Assembly: GCF_027923705.1 (NCBI RefSeq)
Contig: NZ_AP026442.1
Coordinates: 3,620,287 to 3,684,286 of the forward strand
Source: Cellulomonas sp. NTE-D12
GTDB lineage: Bacteria; Actinomycetota; Actinomycetes; Actinomycetales; Cellulomonadaceae
Length of the DNA stretch: 64,000 nt
Direction of reading: 5' to 3'
The translations under genes were made by a program, and so were the position numbers. The notes under the pieces are model-generated. The model saw nothing but the letters and a program-made list of their open reading frames with translations. It was not told the origin of the DNA and did no database searches. Each line of letters starts with the position of its first letter. Position 1 is the first letter of the stretch. This document shows, one piece after another, positions 28,071 through 36,916 of the stretch.

Positions 28071-28871
28071 TCATCCCGCACCGCCGCGGCGGGTCGGTGC
28101 GCCGGCGGTCGCGGACGGCTCGGGCAGACCGGGCAGCACCTGCACGCCGGCCGGCACCGAGGCGTAGGTCAGGTCGGTGACCGAGTAGGCGGGCAGCTGC
28201 AGCGAGGACGACTCGGTGACCTGCCACCCGAGGCCCACCTGGACGGAGTCGCGGACGTAGGCGCGCACGGCCGGCGCCTGGTCGAGCGCCGCCTGGAGCT
28301 TGTGCGGGTCGCCGATCGCACGGACGGTGTACGGCGGCGAGTAGACGCGGCCGTGCAGCCGCAGCACGTTGCCGACGCAGCGGAACGCGCTGGTCGACAC
28401 CACCCGCTGGTCCTGCAGCTCCATCGCCTCGGCGCCACCCGCCCACAGGGCGTTCATCACGGCCTGCAGGTCCTGCTGGTGGACCACCAGCACGTCGGGG
28501 CTGACGTTGCCGCGCCGGGGAGAGTCGGCCGGCGCGTCGTTCAGCTGCACCGTCAGCCCGATGCCGCTGACCGCCACACCACCGCCGGCCACCAGGTAGC
28601 CGGTCCCCACGGCGTCCGCCGACGCCCCGGGAAGGGCGCTCTGGGCCGTCAGCACGTCCACCTCGGCGCGGAGCTCGTCCACCTGCGCCGACAGCCGGGC
28701 GACCTTGTCCGACTCCGCCTGCGTCAGGCTGCGCAGATCGGTGGGGTGCCGTGAGATCGACCCCGCCGCGCTGCGCGCCGACATGGAGAACAGCACCGCC
28801 GAGAGCAGCAGCACCACACCGACGGACACGCTGCCGCGCGGCAGGCGCAGGCGGTGCGGGCGGTCGCTCAC
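28071..28871 (-). CDS. DUF881 family membrane-anchored protein
   Basis: The 266-residue protein has an N-terminal transmembrane helix (SVSVGVVLLLSAVLFSMSA), a coiled-coil-like segment (LTQAESDKVARLSAQVDELRA) and the DUF881 domain with GLTVQLNDAP, VHQQDLQAVMNALWAGGAEA and PPYTVRAIGDP. The family is found near crgA in actinobacteria and is thought to act at the division/sporulation membrane; its biochemical role is unknown. GTG 28871 is preceded by CAGGAG. It is divergent from crgA, with a shared 195-bp promoter region containing a -10-like TAGGCT (28924-28929) for the crgA side. Confidence 0.9.
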   Translation of the reverse strand: MSDRPHRLRLPRGSVSVGVVLLLSAVLFSMSARSAAGSISRHPTDLRSLTQAESDKVARLSAQVDELRAEVDVLTAQSALPGASADAVGTGYLVAGGGVAVSGIGLTVQLNDAPADSPRRGNVSPDVLVVHQQDLQAVMNALWAGGAEAMELQDQRVVSTSAFRCVGNVLRLHGRVYSPPYTVRAIGDPHKLQAALDQAPAVRAYVRDSVQVGLGWQVTESSSLQLPAYSVTDLTYASVPAGVQVLPGLPEPSATAGAPTRRGGAG

Positions 28872-29066
28872 GCAACGCTCCTGGTGACGGGCCGGTGCAC
28901 GCGGTCCGACGGCGTGCACCGTCTAGGCTAGGTCACGTTGCGCCCGGTCTGTGCGGCTCGCCTCGAGCACCGCAGCACGGGCGACGGCCCCCGGTTCCGC
29001 CTCGGCCACCGGCCTGCGACGGCCACGGACGCGGCGGCCACCCATCGCCTGAAGGAGCACCCGGAC

Positions 29067-29324
29067 GTGCCTGAGTCGAGGTCGCGGAAGAAGGTCGCGT
29101 ACACGCCGCCCCCCGGGAAGGCTGTCCCGCGCAAGCCGAACCCGCCGTGGTTCGTGCCGGTCATGCTCGGGCTGATGGTGGTCGGCCTGGCCTGGATCGT
29201 CGTGACGTACCTGACCGCCCAGAGCGGCCACACGTACCCGATCCCCGCGATCGGCCAGTGGAACCTGGCGTGCGGCTTCGGGCTGATCCTGGTCGGCTTC
29301 GGGATGACCACCCGCTGGCGCTGA
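29067..29324 (+). CDS. crgA: Cell division protein CrgA
   Basis: The 85-residue protein has two transmembrane helices (about 31-51 and 66-82) and the family pattern PESRSRKKVAYTPP at the N-terminus, NPPWFVPVMLGLMVVGLAW in the middle and NLACGFGLILVGFGM at the end. CrgA recruits and stabilises FtsZ/FtsI-ring components and inhibits FtsZ-ring formation in streptomycetes. GTG 29067 is preceded by GAAGGAG at 9 bases. Confidence 0.95.
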   Translation: MPESRSRKKVAYTPPPGKAVPRKPNPPWFVPVMLGLMVVGLAWIVVTYLTAQSGHTYPIPAIGQWNLACGFGLILVGFGMTTRWR

Positions 29325-29417
29325 GCCACGGTCCGTCGGGCCGGTTGTCCCCAGTGGTGAACAACCCTGTGGAAAACTACACCGATGTCATTCCGCAGGT
29401 CACAGCCTGTGGATGGC

Positions 29418-30236
29418 TCAGAGGAGCCCGACCGCTCGGTAGGTGAGGACGGTCGACGCGACGAGCAGGACGCCGACCACCACCGGGGCCGCCACGGCGA
29501 CCAGCCGGCGCCGCGGTGCCGGCGCGTGGGCGTACGCCGCACCGAGCAGCAGCCCGACGACGAGCCCGCCGACGTGCGCCTGCCACGCGATCCCCAGCCC
29601 CGGCACGAACCCGATCACCAGGTTCACCACGATCACGCCGAGGATGCCCCGGGCGTCGGCACCCACCCGGCGCAGCACCACGAGGATCGCGCCGAACAGC
29701 CCGAACACCGCACCGGACGCCCCGACGATCGCCACGTTCCAGCTGTGCGTCACGGGCGCGAGCAGCACCGCACCCACCGACCCGCCCACCGCCGCCATCA
29801 GGTACAACGTCAGGTACCGGGCCCGGCCGAGCAGCTGCTCGAGCAGCGGTCCGACCGTCCACAGCGCCACCATGTTGAACACGATGTGCAGGAAGCTCGC
29901 CGGTGAGTGCAGGAACGCCGCGGTGAGGAACCGGTACGGCTGCACCGATCCCACCACCGGGCTGAACGCCCACCGCGACGTCCACGTCGGCGTCGTCAGC
30001 TGCAGCAGGTAGCTGAGCGCGTTCAGCCCGATCAGGGTGAAGGTGACCAGCGGACGTCCGTCCCGCACCCGACCCCCGAGCGCCGTCCGGCGCGCCGGCA
30101 CCGCGCGGTTCGCCTCCGCGACGCAGTCCACGCAGTGCACCCCGACCGCCGCCGGCCGCTGGCACTCCGGGCACACGGGGCGTCCGCAGCGCTGGCAGCG
30201 CACGTAGCTGATCCGGTCGGGGTGCCGCGGGCACAC
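29418..30236 (-). CDS. Rhomboid family intramembrane serine protease with N-terminal zinc ribbon
   Basis: The protein is about 272 residues. The N-terminus is a Cys-rich zinc-ribbon-like segment (VCPRHPDRISYVRCQRCGRP, then CPEC and HCVDC). The rhomboid core has the catalytic Ser in VGASGAVFGLFG and His in AWQAHVGG, with FLTAAFLHSPASFLHIVFNM in the L1/TM2 region. Six to seven transmembrane helices are predicted. The start is uncertain: GTG 30236 is the only normal start, directly at the zinc ribbon; a CTG at 30287 overlapping the cyclophilin stop is the alternative and would add 17 residues. Substrates are unknown. Confidence 0.85.
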   Translation of the reverse strand: MCPRHPDRISYVRCQRCGRPVCPECQRPAAVGVHCVDCVAEANRAVPARRTALGGRVRDGRPLVTFTLIGLNALSYLLQLTTPTWTSRWAFSPVVGSVQPYRFLTAAFLHSPASFLHIVFNMVALWTVGPLLEQLLGRARYLTLYLMAAVGGSVGAVLLAPVTHSWNVAIVGASGAVFGLFGAILVVLRRVGADARGILGVIVVNLVIGFVPGLGIAWQAHVGGLVVGLLLGAAYAHAPAPRRRLVAVAAPVVVGVLLVASTVLTYRAVGLL

Positions 30237-30283
30237 CGGGGGCGCCGCGGTACCGGCACCCAGAGGGTCGGGAGTGGTGATGG

Positions 30284-30820
30284 TCAGTCCTCGACGGTGA
30301 TGGAGTCGATCACCACGTCCTGCACGGGACGGTCGCCCGGGCGGGTCGGGGTGGTCGCGATGGCGTCGACCACGGCCTTGCTCGCGTCGTCGGCCACCTT
30401 GCCGAAGATCGTGTGCTTGCCGTTGAGCCACGGGGTGGCCGCCACCGAGATGAAGAACTGGGAGCCGTTGGTGCCGCCCATCTTCCCGGTGACCGGGTCG
30501 AGGCGCTTGCCGGCGTTGGCCATGGCCAGCACGTACGGCTCGGAGAACGTCAGCTCGGGGTGGATCTCGTCGTCGAAGTTGTAGCCCGGGCCGCCGCGGC
30601 CGGTGCCCTGGGGGTCACCGCCCTGGATCATGAAGCCCGGGATGACGCGGTGGAAGATCACGCCCTTGTACAGGGGGTCGGTGCGCGTGGCGCCGCTCGG
30701 GTCCGTCCACTCCTGGGAACCGGTGGACAGCCCGGTGAAGTTCGCCACGGTGCGCGGTGCGTGGTTGGGGAACAGCTCGACACGGATGTCGCCGGCGGTC
30801 GTGTGCAGGGTCGCAAACAT
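30284..30820 (-). CDS. ppiA: Cyclophilin-type peptidyl-prolyl cis-trans isomerase
   Basis: The 178-residue cytoplasmic PPIase has the cyclophilin motifs FHRVIPGFMIQGGDPQGTGRGG (Arg/Phe/Met active-site residues), GTNGSQFFIS and WLNGKHTIFGKV. It catalyses proline isomerisation in protein folding. Its position near the origin beside the rhomboid gene and crgA is conserved in actinobacteria (compare M. tuberculosis ppiA). The rhomboid gene follows within 50 bp. Confidence 0.96.
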   Translation of the reverse strand: MFATLHTTAGDIRVELFPNHAPRTVANFTGLSTGSQEWTDPSGATRTDPLYKGVIFHRVIPGFMIQGGDPQGTGRGGPGYNFDDEIHPELTFSEPYVLAMANAGKRLDPVTGKMGGTNGSQFFISVAATPWLNGKHTIFGKVADDASKAVVDAIATTPTRPGDRPVQDVVIDSITVED

Positions 30821-30920
30821 GACCTCAGTCTCGCACGGAGCCCTCCTGCGCAGCGGGGCCCGCGGTGGCAGAGTGGGAGGTCACAGCCTCGAGACCAGCA
30901 ACGACGTCCGGGAGTGGCAG

Positions 30921-31745
30921 ATGACGAAGCACAGCAAGCTCGACGTTGACCCCGACAAGCTGAAGGAGCAGGCAGCCGACCTCGGCGCCACGCTGACGGG
31001 CGCCGCCGTGCATGCCAAGGAGTGGACGACACCTCGGGTGGAGGCCTTCATCGACTGGCTGCTTCCCCGCCTCGAGAACGCCTACAACGAGAGCGTCAAG
31101 GCCGCGGCCCCGCGGGTGGAGAAGGCGGCCGAGAAGGCGGGTCCGGCGATCGACACCGCGCACGACAAGCTGGTGGACGAGCTGATCCCGCGCCTGGTCA
31201 CCGCCCTGAACGAGGCGGCGGAGAAGGCGGGCGCGGCGGCGGTCAAGGCTGCCGACACCGCGGCGGAGGTCGCCAAGGCGAACGCGGCCGAGCTGAAGAA
31301 GCAGGTCCACGTGGCCCCGCCGAAGAAGTCGCACAAGGGTCTGAGCACGTTCATGGTGGTCGGCCTGCTCGTCGGTGCCGGCGCGGCCGGTGCGGCCTGG
31401 TTCCGGTCCCGCTCGACGGTGGACCCCTGGGCCGAGCCGTGGGAGCCGACCGACCCGACCGGTGGCACCGGGGCGGACGCGCTGCACACCCACACGCACG
31501 ACGTGCGCGCGTCGGTGACCGATGCGGTGGGCGACGCGGCCGATGCCGTGGGCGAGGTGGCCGGTTCGGCCGTCGCGAAGAGCCGGGAGGCGACGCGCAA
31601 GGCGGCCGAGAAGCTCGACGAGGCCCGCGCCTCTGCCGAGGAGGCGGCCAAGAAGGTCACCCGGCGCACGGCCAACAAGGCGGAGGACGTCGCGGACGCG
31701 ACCGAGGACGCCGTGGAGAAGGACAACCCTTCGGGCGACATCTGA
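30921..31745 (+). CDS. Conserved actinobacterial membrane protein with long helical repeats, function unknown
   Basis: The 274-residue protein is almost entirely Ala/Lys/Glu-rich helix (VEKAAEKAGPAIDTAHDKL; AAEKAGAAAVKAADTAAEVA), with one transmembrane segment near residues 137-155 (GLSTFMVVGLLVGAGAAGAAWF). The C-terminal part again has amphipathic 11-residue-type repeats resembling LEA or apolipoprotein-like helices. Related proteins sit beside cyclophilin genes in other actinobacteria (DUF5324-like). It could organise membranes or bind polyphosphate or cell wall, but nothing in the sequence settles this. ATG 30921 has GGGAG upstream. Confidence 0.8.
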   Translation: MTKHSKLDVDPDKLKEQAADLGATLTGAAVHAKEWTTPRVEAFIDWLLPRLENAYNESVKAAAPRVEKAAEKAGPAIDTAHDKLVDELIPRLVTALNEAAEKAGAAAVKAADTAAEVAKANAAELKKQVHVAPPKKSHKGLSTFMVVGLLVGAGAAGAAWFRSRSTVDPWAEPWEPTDPTGGTGADALHTHTHDVRASVTDAVGDAADAVGEVAGSAVAKSREATRKAAEKLDEARASAEEAAKKVTRRTANKAEDVADATEDAVEKDNPSGDI

Positions 31746-31913
31746 TCGGTCGCCGCACGGGCGGCAGCACGTCGAGCGGCGGGGTCCCGGGTGCCCGGGG
31801 CCCCGCCGTCGTCGTGCCGGCGTCCCCGGACTGGCCACGCACCACCCCTGGGCCGCACGGCCTCCCCGCGAATGCGGTTGACCTGCGCGCGCAGCGGCGG
31901 CGACCCTCGACCG

Positions 31914-32576
31914 ATGGACGAGGACCTGACCCAGCTCTGGCCGGTGGCAGGCCTGCGCGTGGTCTCCGGCGACCTCGAGCTGCGCTGGCCGGACGACGAG
32001 CTCATGGTGGCCGTCGCCCACGAGGCCGGACAGGGGATCCACGCACCGGACCTCATGCCGTTCACGTTCCCGTGGTCGCGGGGCACCGCCCAGGCGGTGT
32101 CGCGCAACGTGCTGCAGTACCTGTGGGGTCAGCGGTCGTCGCTGAGCGCCGACTCGTGGTGCCTCGAGCTCGCCGTGCTGGTCGACGGGGTGCCGCTCGG
32201 CCTGCAGTCGGCCAGGTCCAGCCACTTCCCGGTGACCCGGACGGCCGAGACCGGCTCGTGGTTGGGGCAGCGGCACCAGGGCAACGGCGTCGGCACCCGG
32301 ATGCGCGTCCTGATGCTCCACCTGCTGTTCGAGGGGCTCGGTGCCCGGGAGGCCACCAGCGGCGCCTTCCTGGACAACGGTCCCTCGAACGCCGTCTCCA
32401 CCAAGCTCGGCTACGACCGCAACGGTCTGGTCACCGTGGCGCGGGAGGGGGTCGCGGCGCAGCAGTGGCGCTACCGGATGGACCGCGAGCGCTGGGACGC
32501 CCGTCCCGGCTGGATGCGGCCGGACGTGACGCTGCACGGCGTCGAGCCGGTGCGTGAGCAGCTGGGCATCTCCTGA
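31914..32576 (+). CDS. GNAT family N-acetyltransferase
   Basis: The 220-residue protein matches RimJ/RimL-type GNATs: a C-terminal region with GSWLGQRHQGNGVGTRMRVL, the acetyl-CoA-binding R/Q-x-x-G-x-G/A motif, followed by SGAFLDNGPSNAVSTKLGYD, with the usual Asn near motif B. The N-terminal segment (IHAPDLMPFTFPWSRG) is substrate-binding. The target is unknown. ATG 31914 is selected over upstream starts since the preceding residues are Pro/Arg-rich and unrelated. Confidence 0.85.
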   Translation: MDEDLTQLWPVAGLRVVSGDLELRWPDDELMVAVAHEAGQGIHAPDLMPFTFPWSRGTAQAVSRNVLQYLWGQRSSLSADSWCLELAVLVDGVPLGLQSARSSHFPVTRTAETGSWLGQRHQGNGVGTRMRVLMLHLLFEGLGAREATSGAFLDNGPSNAVSTKLGYDRNGLVTVAREGVAAQQWRYRMDRERWDARPGWMRPDVTLHGVEPVREQLGIS

Positions 32577-32593
32577 CCGTCCTTTTGCCATCT

Positions 32594-32636
32594 GCGGACA
32601 TCTGCGTGGACAACCCACCAGATGCCGGATGTCCGC
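32594..32636. repeat. Inverted repeat upstream of the nuclease-like gene
   Basis: GCGGACATC (32594-32602) and GATGTCCGC (32628-32636) are exact inverted arms; an inner CATCTG/CAGATG pair (32599-32604 and 32619-32624) is also inverted. The element lies just before a -10-like TACCGT (32641-32646), so it may be an operator, or a terminator for the acetyltransferase gene. Confidence 0.5.
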
Positions 32637-32652
32637 GCGGTACCGTCTGGCC

Positions 32653-33228
32653 ATGCAGCTGGGAGACCTTCAGGCACGCGTGCGCATCGCGCTGACCAAC
32701 ACGATCGCCAACGAGTGGACGCTGTTCACCCCGTCGAGCGGCACCAGCAGCGCCTCGGAACGCACCATCGCCTTCCACCTCGGCTGGTACCTGCGGCCGA
32801 TGATCGAGAACGCCTGGGACATCGACGCGGAGTACGACCGGTCGGCGATGGCCCTGGAGAAGGCGGTCCGCCTCGAGGACGCGGACTCCGAGGGCCGGCG
32901 CATCCCGGACCTGATCGTGCACCGCCGTGGCCACCTCGGCCCGGAGGAGAACCTGCTGATCCTCGAGCTGACCGCCGACCACGCGACCCGCGGCTCGACC
33001 GCCGGCGACTTCGGCCGTGCGACGGCCATCCAGCGCCGGTTCGGCTACCGCTACGCGGTGCTGCTGGACCTGCGCCTCGGGCTGGAGGGCGGCCAGCCGA
33101 CCGTCCAGCCGACGTGGCACTGGGCCACGCTCGAGGAGGGCCCGGTCACCCGCGAGCCGGAGGACGTGTACCCGGCGGAGGTGCTGGCGGACATCACCGC
33201 GCGCGGGGCGGCGTACCGCCGCGGCTGA
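32653..33228 (+). CDS. Conserved protein with PD-(D/E)XK nuclease-like fold, catalytic Lys replaced
   Basis: The 191-residue protein fits a widespread uncharacterised family: SERTIAFHLGWYL (residues 35-47), WDIDAEYDR (55-63), IPDLIVHRRG (84-93), LLILELTAD (101-109), then a final helix-strand FGYRYAVLLDLRLG. The pattern P-D-(x)n-E-x-K of PD-(D/E)XK proteins would place the acid residues at Asp86 and Glu105, but the Lys position is Thr107. It is therefore possibly non-catalytic. ATG 32653 lies 6 bases after a -10 TACCGT, so the transcript may be leaderless. No defence or restriction genes are adjacent. Confidence 0.65.
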   Translation: MQLGDLQARVRIALTNTIANEWTLFTPSSGTSSASERTIAFHLGWYLRPMIENAWDIDAEYDRSAMALEKAVRLEDADSEGRRIPDLIVHRRGHLGPEENLLILELTADHATRGSTAGDFGRATAIQRRFGYRYAVLLDLRLGLEGGQPTVQPTWHWATLEEGPVTREPEDVYPAEVLADITARGAAYRRG

Positions 33229-33245
33229 TCGCCGGACCGCCGGGC

Positions 33246-34292
33246 TCAGTCGGCCCGGCGGTAGTTCAGCAGCCGCTGCATCACCACGACGGTGACCAGG
33301 AACGCGCCGCTGACCACGTTGTTCCAGGTGGAGTCGAGCTGCAGCTCGCGGATGAACGCGTTGATCGTGCCGAGCAGCAGCACGCCGGCGGCCGTGCCGA
33401 TCAGCGAGCCGGCACCTCCGGTCAGCAGCGTCCCGCCGATCACCACCGCGGCGATCGCCTGCAGCTCGTACCCGGTGGCGATGATCGGGCTGGCGGACAC
33501 CAGCTGCGCGGCCTGCAGCATCCCGGCCACGCCCGCGAGCGCCGCCGAGACGACGTAGAGGCTGACCTTGGTGCGGCGCACCTTCAGCCCCATCAGCACG
33601 GCGGCGTCCTCGCCACCGCCGATCGCCAGGGTGGTCAGGCCGAACGGTGTCCGCTCGAGCACCACGTGGAACACCACGTACAGCGCGATCGCGATCAGCA
33701 CCGGGTAGCCGATCGTCAGGAACACCCCGGTGCCCAGGTGCGCGAAGAACGAGTCGCTCGGCACCGAGTACGTCCGGGCCCCCGCGCCGGTCAGCTGGTA
33801 CACCAGCCCGCGGACGCCGAACAGCGTCGCCAGGGTGACGATGAACGGAGCCATCCCGGCGTAGCCGATCAGCATGCCGTTGATCAGGCCGATCAACCCG
33901 CACGCGAGAATCGTCGCCAGCACGGCGGCGACCGGTCCCGCCTGGTTGCTCACGTACACGCCGACCACGCCGCCGAGGGCGAAGACGGAGCCGACCGACA
34001 GGTCGATGCCACCGGTGATGATCACCAGGGTCATGCCGATGGCGACGATCCCGATGTACGAGTTGCCCAGGACCGTGTTCCGCAGGTTGTCCAGCGTGTG
34101 GAAGCTCGGCCAGAGGACCGAGCCGACCAGCACCAGCAGCGCCAGCGCGGCGAAGGCCGCCACCCCGTTGCGCTGCAGCGCCGCCGCGACGCGGGACCCG
34201 GTGGCGGCGACGGGTTCCACGGGGCGCGCCGCCAGGCCGGTGCCGGCGGTGGCCGGGCCGTCCGGGACGCCCGTCGGTGCGGTGGTGCTCAT
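33246..34292 (-). CDS. yjfF: Sugar ABC transporter permease (YjfF-like)
   Basis: The 348-residue membrane protein is of the BPD_transp_2 family (ribose/galactofuranose type) with about ten helices. Family signatures are LVIITGGIDLSVGSVFALGG and AVVIGGTLLTGGAGSLIGT. It is the second permease and last gene of the four-gene importer; the start overlaps the previous permease stop as ATGA. The gene symbol follows the YtfQRT-YjfF order only; the transported sugar is not proven. Confidence 0.88.
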   Translation of the reverse strand: MSTTAPTGVPDGPATAGTGLAARPVEPVAATGSRVAAALQRNGVAAFAALALLVLVGSVLWPSFHTLDNLRNTVLGNSYIGIVAIGMTLVIITGGIDLSVGSVFALGGVVGVYVSNQAGPVAAVLATILACGLIGLINGMLIGYAGMAPFIVTLATLFGVRGLVYQLTGAGARTYSVPSDSFFAHLGTGVFLTIGYPVLIAIALYVVFHVVLERTPFGLTTLAIGGGEDAAVLMGLKVRRTKVSLYVVSAALAGVAGMLQAAQLVSASPIIATGYELQAIAAVVIGGTLLTGGAGSLIGTAAGVLLLGTINAFIRELQLDSTWNNVVSGAFLVTVVVMQRLLNYRRAD

Positions 34293-35266
34293 GCGCGTGC
34301 CCTCACTCGCTGGATGTAGACGGCGCCGACGATCACGACGGCGGTGACCATCTGGGACACCGCGTCCGTCGCCGAGTGGAAGATCAGCGTGCTGCGCAGC
34401 AGCTGCATGAGGATCGCGGCGGCCACGGTGCCGACCACCCGCACCCGTCCGCCGGTGAGCGGTGTCCCGCCGACCACGACGGCGGTGATGGCGAACAGCT
34501 CGTAGTTCAGGCCGCTGGACAGGGCGTTCGCGGACGTGATCGACGCGGTGTCCATCACCCCCGCCCACGCGGCCAGCACCCCGCTGAGCACGTAGACGCC
34601 GATCAGCGTGCGCCGCACGGGCACCCCCGACAGGTACGACGCCCGGGCGTTGTCCCCGACGGCGAGCAGCTGGCGGCCGAAGTTGGTCCGCCGGACGGTG
34701 AACGCCACCAGGCCGACGGCGACCAACGCCGCGATGATCAGGCCGTTCACCCCGAGCACGTGGCCGGAGGAGATCCCGAGGATCACCTTGTCGTGGATGC
34801 TCGGGTTCTTCCCGGCGAGGAGCAGCTGCGCAAGGCTCCGGCCGGCGAACAGGAACGCCAGGGTCGCGACGATCGGCTGGATCCCGACGACGCCGACCAG
34901 GAACCCGTTCAGCACCCCGACGAGCCCGCCGATCACCAGCGCCAGCGCGATCGCCCCGACCCCCGGGACGCCGCTGAACTGCACGAGCAGCGCACCGGAC
35001 AGGGCCATCACGGCGCCGACGGACAGGTCGATCCCGGCGGTGCCGATCACCATCGCCATCCCGAGGGCGACCACGACGATCCGGGTGCAGAGCACCAGCT
35101 GCACGTCCAGGTTGTCCCAGGTGATGAAGCGTGGGGTGAACAGCACGTTGTAGACGACGATCAGCACCAGGGCGACGTAGACGCCGTTGTCCCTGGTCCA
35201 GCGCAGCACGGTGGCGCGGTCGGCCTTCGCCGCCGTCCCGGCGACCGCGGTGGACAGGTTAGTCAC
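34289..35266 (-). CDS. ytfT: Sugar ABC transporter permease (YtfT-like)
   Basis: The 325-residue permease is homologous to the following one: GMAMVIGTAGIDLSVGAVMALSG and AVVVGGTPLTGGRVRVVGT are the family signatures. GTG 35266 overlaps the ATPase gene by 8 bp. The two dissimilar permeases pair with one fused double-domain ATPase in this CUT2 arrangement. Confidence 0.9.
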   Translation of the reverse strand: MTNLSTAVAGTAAKADRATVLRWTRDNGVYVALVLIVVYNVLFTPRFITWDNLDVQLVLCTRIVVVALGMAMVIGTAGIDLSVGAVMALSGALLVQFSGVPGVGAIALALVIGGLVGVLNGFLVGVVGIQPIVATLAFLFAGRSLAQLLLAGKNPSIHDKVILGISSGHVLGVNGLIIAALVAVGLVAFTVRRTNFGRQLLAVGDNARASYLSGVPVRRTLIGVYVLSGVLAAWAGVMDTASITSANALSSGLNYELFAITAVVVGGTPLTGGRVRVVGTVAAAILMQLLRSTLIFHSATDAVSQMVTAVVIVGAVYIQRVRARA

Positions 35267-36815
35267 GGGTGGGGTCCTCCTCCGGGGACGGGACTGCGGC
35301 GATCGCCTGCACCAGGTCGTGCTCGCTGATGTCGTCGCCGTCGAGCACCGCGACGACGGCCCCGTCCTTGAGCACCACGATCCGGTCGCTCTCGTCGACC
35401 AGCTCCTCGGTCTCGGACGAGATCAGCAGCACCGCGAGGCCTTCGGCGGCGAGCTCGTCGATCGTCTGACGCACCTCGAACTTCGTCCCGACGTCGATGC
35501 CCCGGGTCGGCTCGTCGAGCACCAGCACGCGCGGGCTCAGGCACAGCCACCGCGCGAGCATCACCTTCTGCTGGTTGCCCCCCGACAACGTGCTGACCTT
35601 CTGGCCGGGTCCGGTGGCGCGGATGTGCAGCCGTGCCATGAAGTGCTCGACGAGCTGGTCGATCCGCTTGTCGGACACCAGGCCGAGGCGGGACATGCGC
35701 GGCAGCGCCGCGATGGCGATGTTGTCGCGGATGGACAGGTTCGGCAGGATCCCCTCGAGCTTGCGGTCCTCCGGCAGCAGCGCGACGCCGGCCTCGATCG
35801 CCGCTCCCGGCGATCCGGTGCGGATGGGCTTGCCCTCCACGAGCACGGCGCCGGAGTCGAGCTCCTGCGCCCCGAGCACGGCCATCCCGGTCTCGCTGCG
35901 GCCGGCGCCCAGCAGTCCGCCGAGCCCGACGACCTCTCCGCGGTGCACCTCGAGCGAGACGTCGTGCAGGCGGTTGCGGCGGGTGAGGCCGCGCAGCTCC
36001 AGCACCGGTGGGCCGGCGACGATGCGGTCGCCACCGCCCGGCGCCGAGCGGTGCAGCGCCGTCTGCAGCTCCCGGCCGAGCATCGTCGCGACCAGCTGAA
36101 CCCGCGGCAGCTCCGCCATCGGCCCGGTGTGCACCAGGCGGCCGTCGCGCAGCACGGACACCGTGTCGCAGATCCGGTACAGCTCGTCCAGCCGGTGGCT
36201 GACGTAGACGATCGCCACGCCCTCCGACCGCAGCCGCCGGATGATCCCGAACAGCGTCTCCACCTCGCGGGACTCCAACGAGGAGGTGGGCTCGTCCATG
36301 ATCACGACGTTCGCGTGCAGCGCGACCGCCCGGGCCACCGAGATCATCTGCTGCGTGCCCAGGCCCAGGGTGTTCAGGGGCACGTCGACGTCGGCGCGGA
36401 TCTGGTAGTCGTCGAGCAGGGCGTTCGCCTCGCGCCGCATCCGGGCGAAGTCGACGAGCCGCAACCGGGTGCGCGGCTCGCGGCCCAGGTACAGGTTGCG
36501 GGCCGCGCTCTGCATCGGCACCAGGTCCAGCTCCTGGTAGATGGTGCTGATGCCGGCCGCCTGCGCCGCCCGCGGGTCCGCGAACGTCACCGGCTCGCCG
36601 CGGTGCCGCAGCTCGCCGCTGTCGCACTGGTACACGCCGGTGAGGATCTTGATCAGCGTCGACTTGCCGGCACCGTTCTCGCCGACCAGCGCGTGCACCT
36701 CGCCGGCGCGCACCGTGATGCTGACGTCGCTGAGTGCCTTGACGCCCGGGAAGGACTTGCTCACGCCCCGGGCCTCCAGCACGGGGGGCGCCCCGGCCGT
36801 GGTGAGCTCCGCCAT
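35259..36815 (-). CDS. ytfR: Sugar ABC transporter ATP-binding protein (YtfR-like)
   Basis: The 518-residue protein has two fused nucleotide-binding domains. The first has Walker A GENGAGKSTL, signature TLGLGTQQM and Walker B VVIMDEPTSS. The second has the altered loop LGGLLGAGRSETG instead of a classic Walker A, then STLSGGNQQKV and VLVLDEPTRGID, as usual for CUT2 ATPases. ATG 36815 is used; a much longer open frame extends upstream through the binding-protein gene in the wrong frame. It powers the importer with the two downstream permeases. Confidence 0.93.
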   Translation of the reverse strand: MAELTTAGAPPVLEARGVSKSFPGVKALSDVSITVRAGEVHALVGENGAGKSTLIKILTGVYQCDSGELRHRGEPVTFADPRAAQAAGISTIYQELDLVPMQSAARNLYLGREPRTRLRLVDFARMRREANALLDDYQIRADVDVPLNTLGLGTQQMISVARAVALHANVVIMDEPTSSLESREVETLFGIIRRLRSEGVAIVYVSHRLDELYRICDTVSVLRDGRLVHTGPMAELPRVQLVATMLGRELQTALHRSAPGGGDRIVAGPPVLELRGLTRRNRLHDVSLEVHRGEVVGLGGLLGAGRSETGMAVLGAQELDSGAVLVEGKPIRTGSPGAAIEAGVALLPEDRKLEGILPNLSIRDNIAIAALPRMSRLGLVSDKRIDQLVEHFMARLHIRATGPGQKVSTLSGGNQQKVMLARWLCLSPRVLVLDEPTRGIDVGTKFEVRQTIDELAAEGLAVLLISSETEELVDESDRIVVLKDGAVVAVLDGDDISEHDLVQAIAAVPSPEEDPTRD

Positions 36816-36916
36816 CGAGTGCTCTCCCTGGTTGTGCTGGGTGTGGACATCCTGCACCCGCCGCCGTCCGGGCCGACGGCGCCGGGCGGGCGGCGGGGGC
36901 AGGTGGGTCGCTCGGG

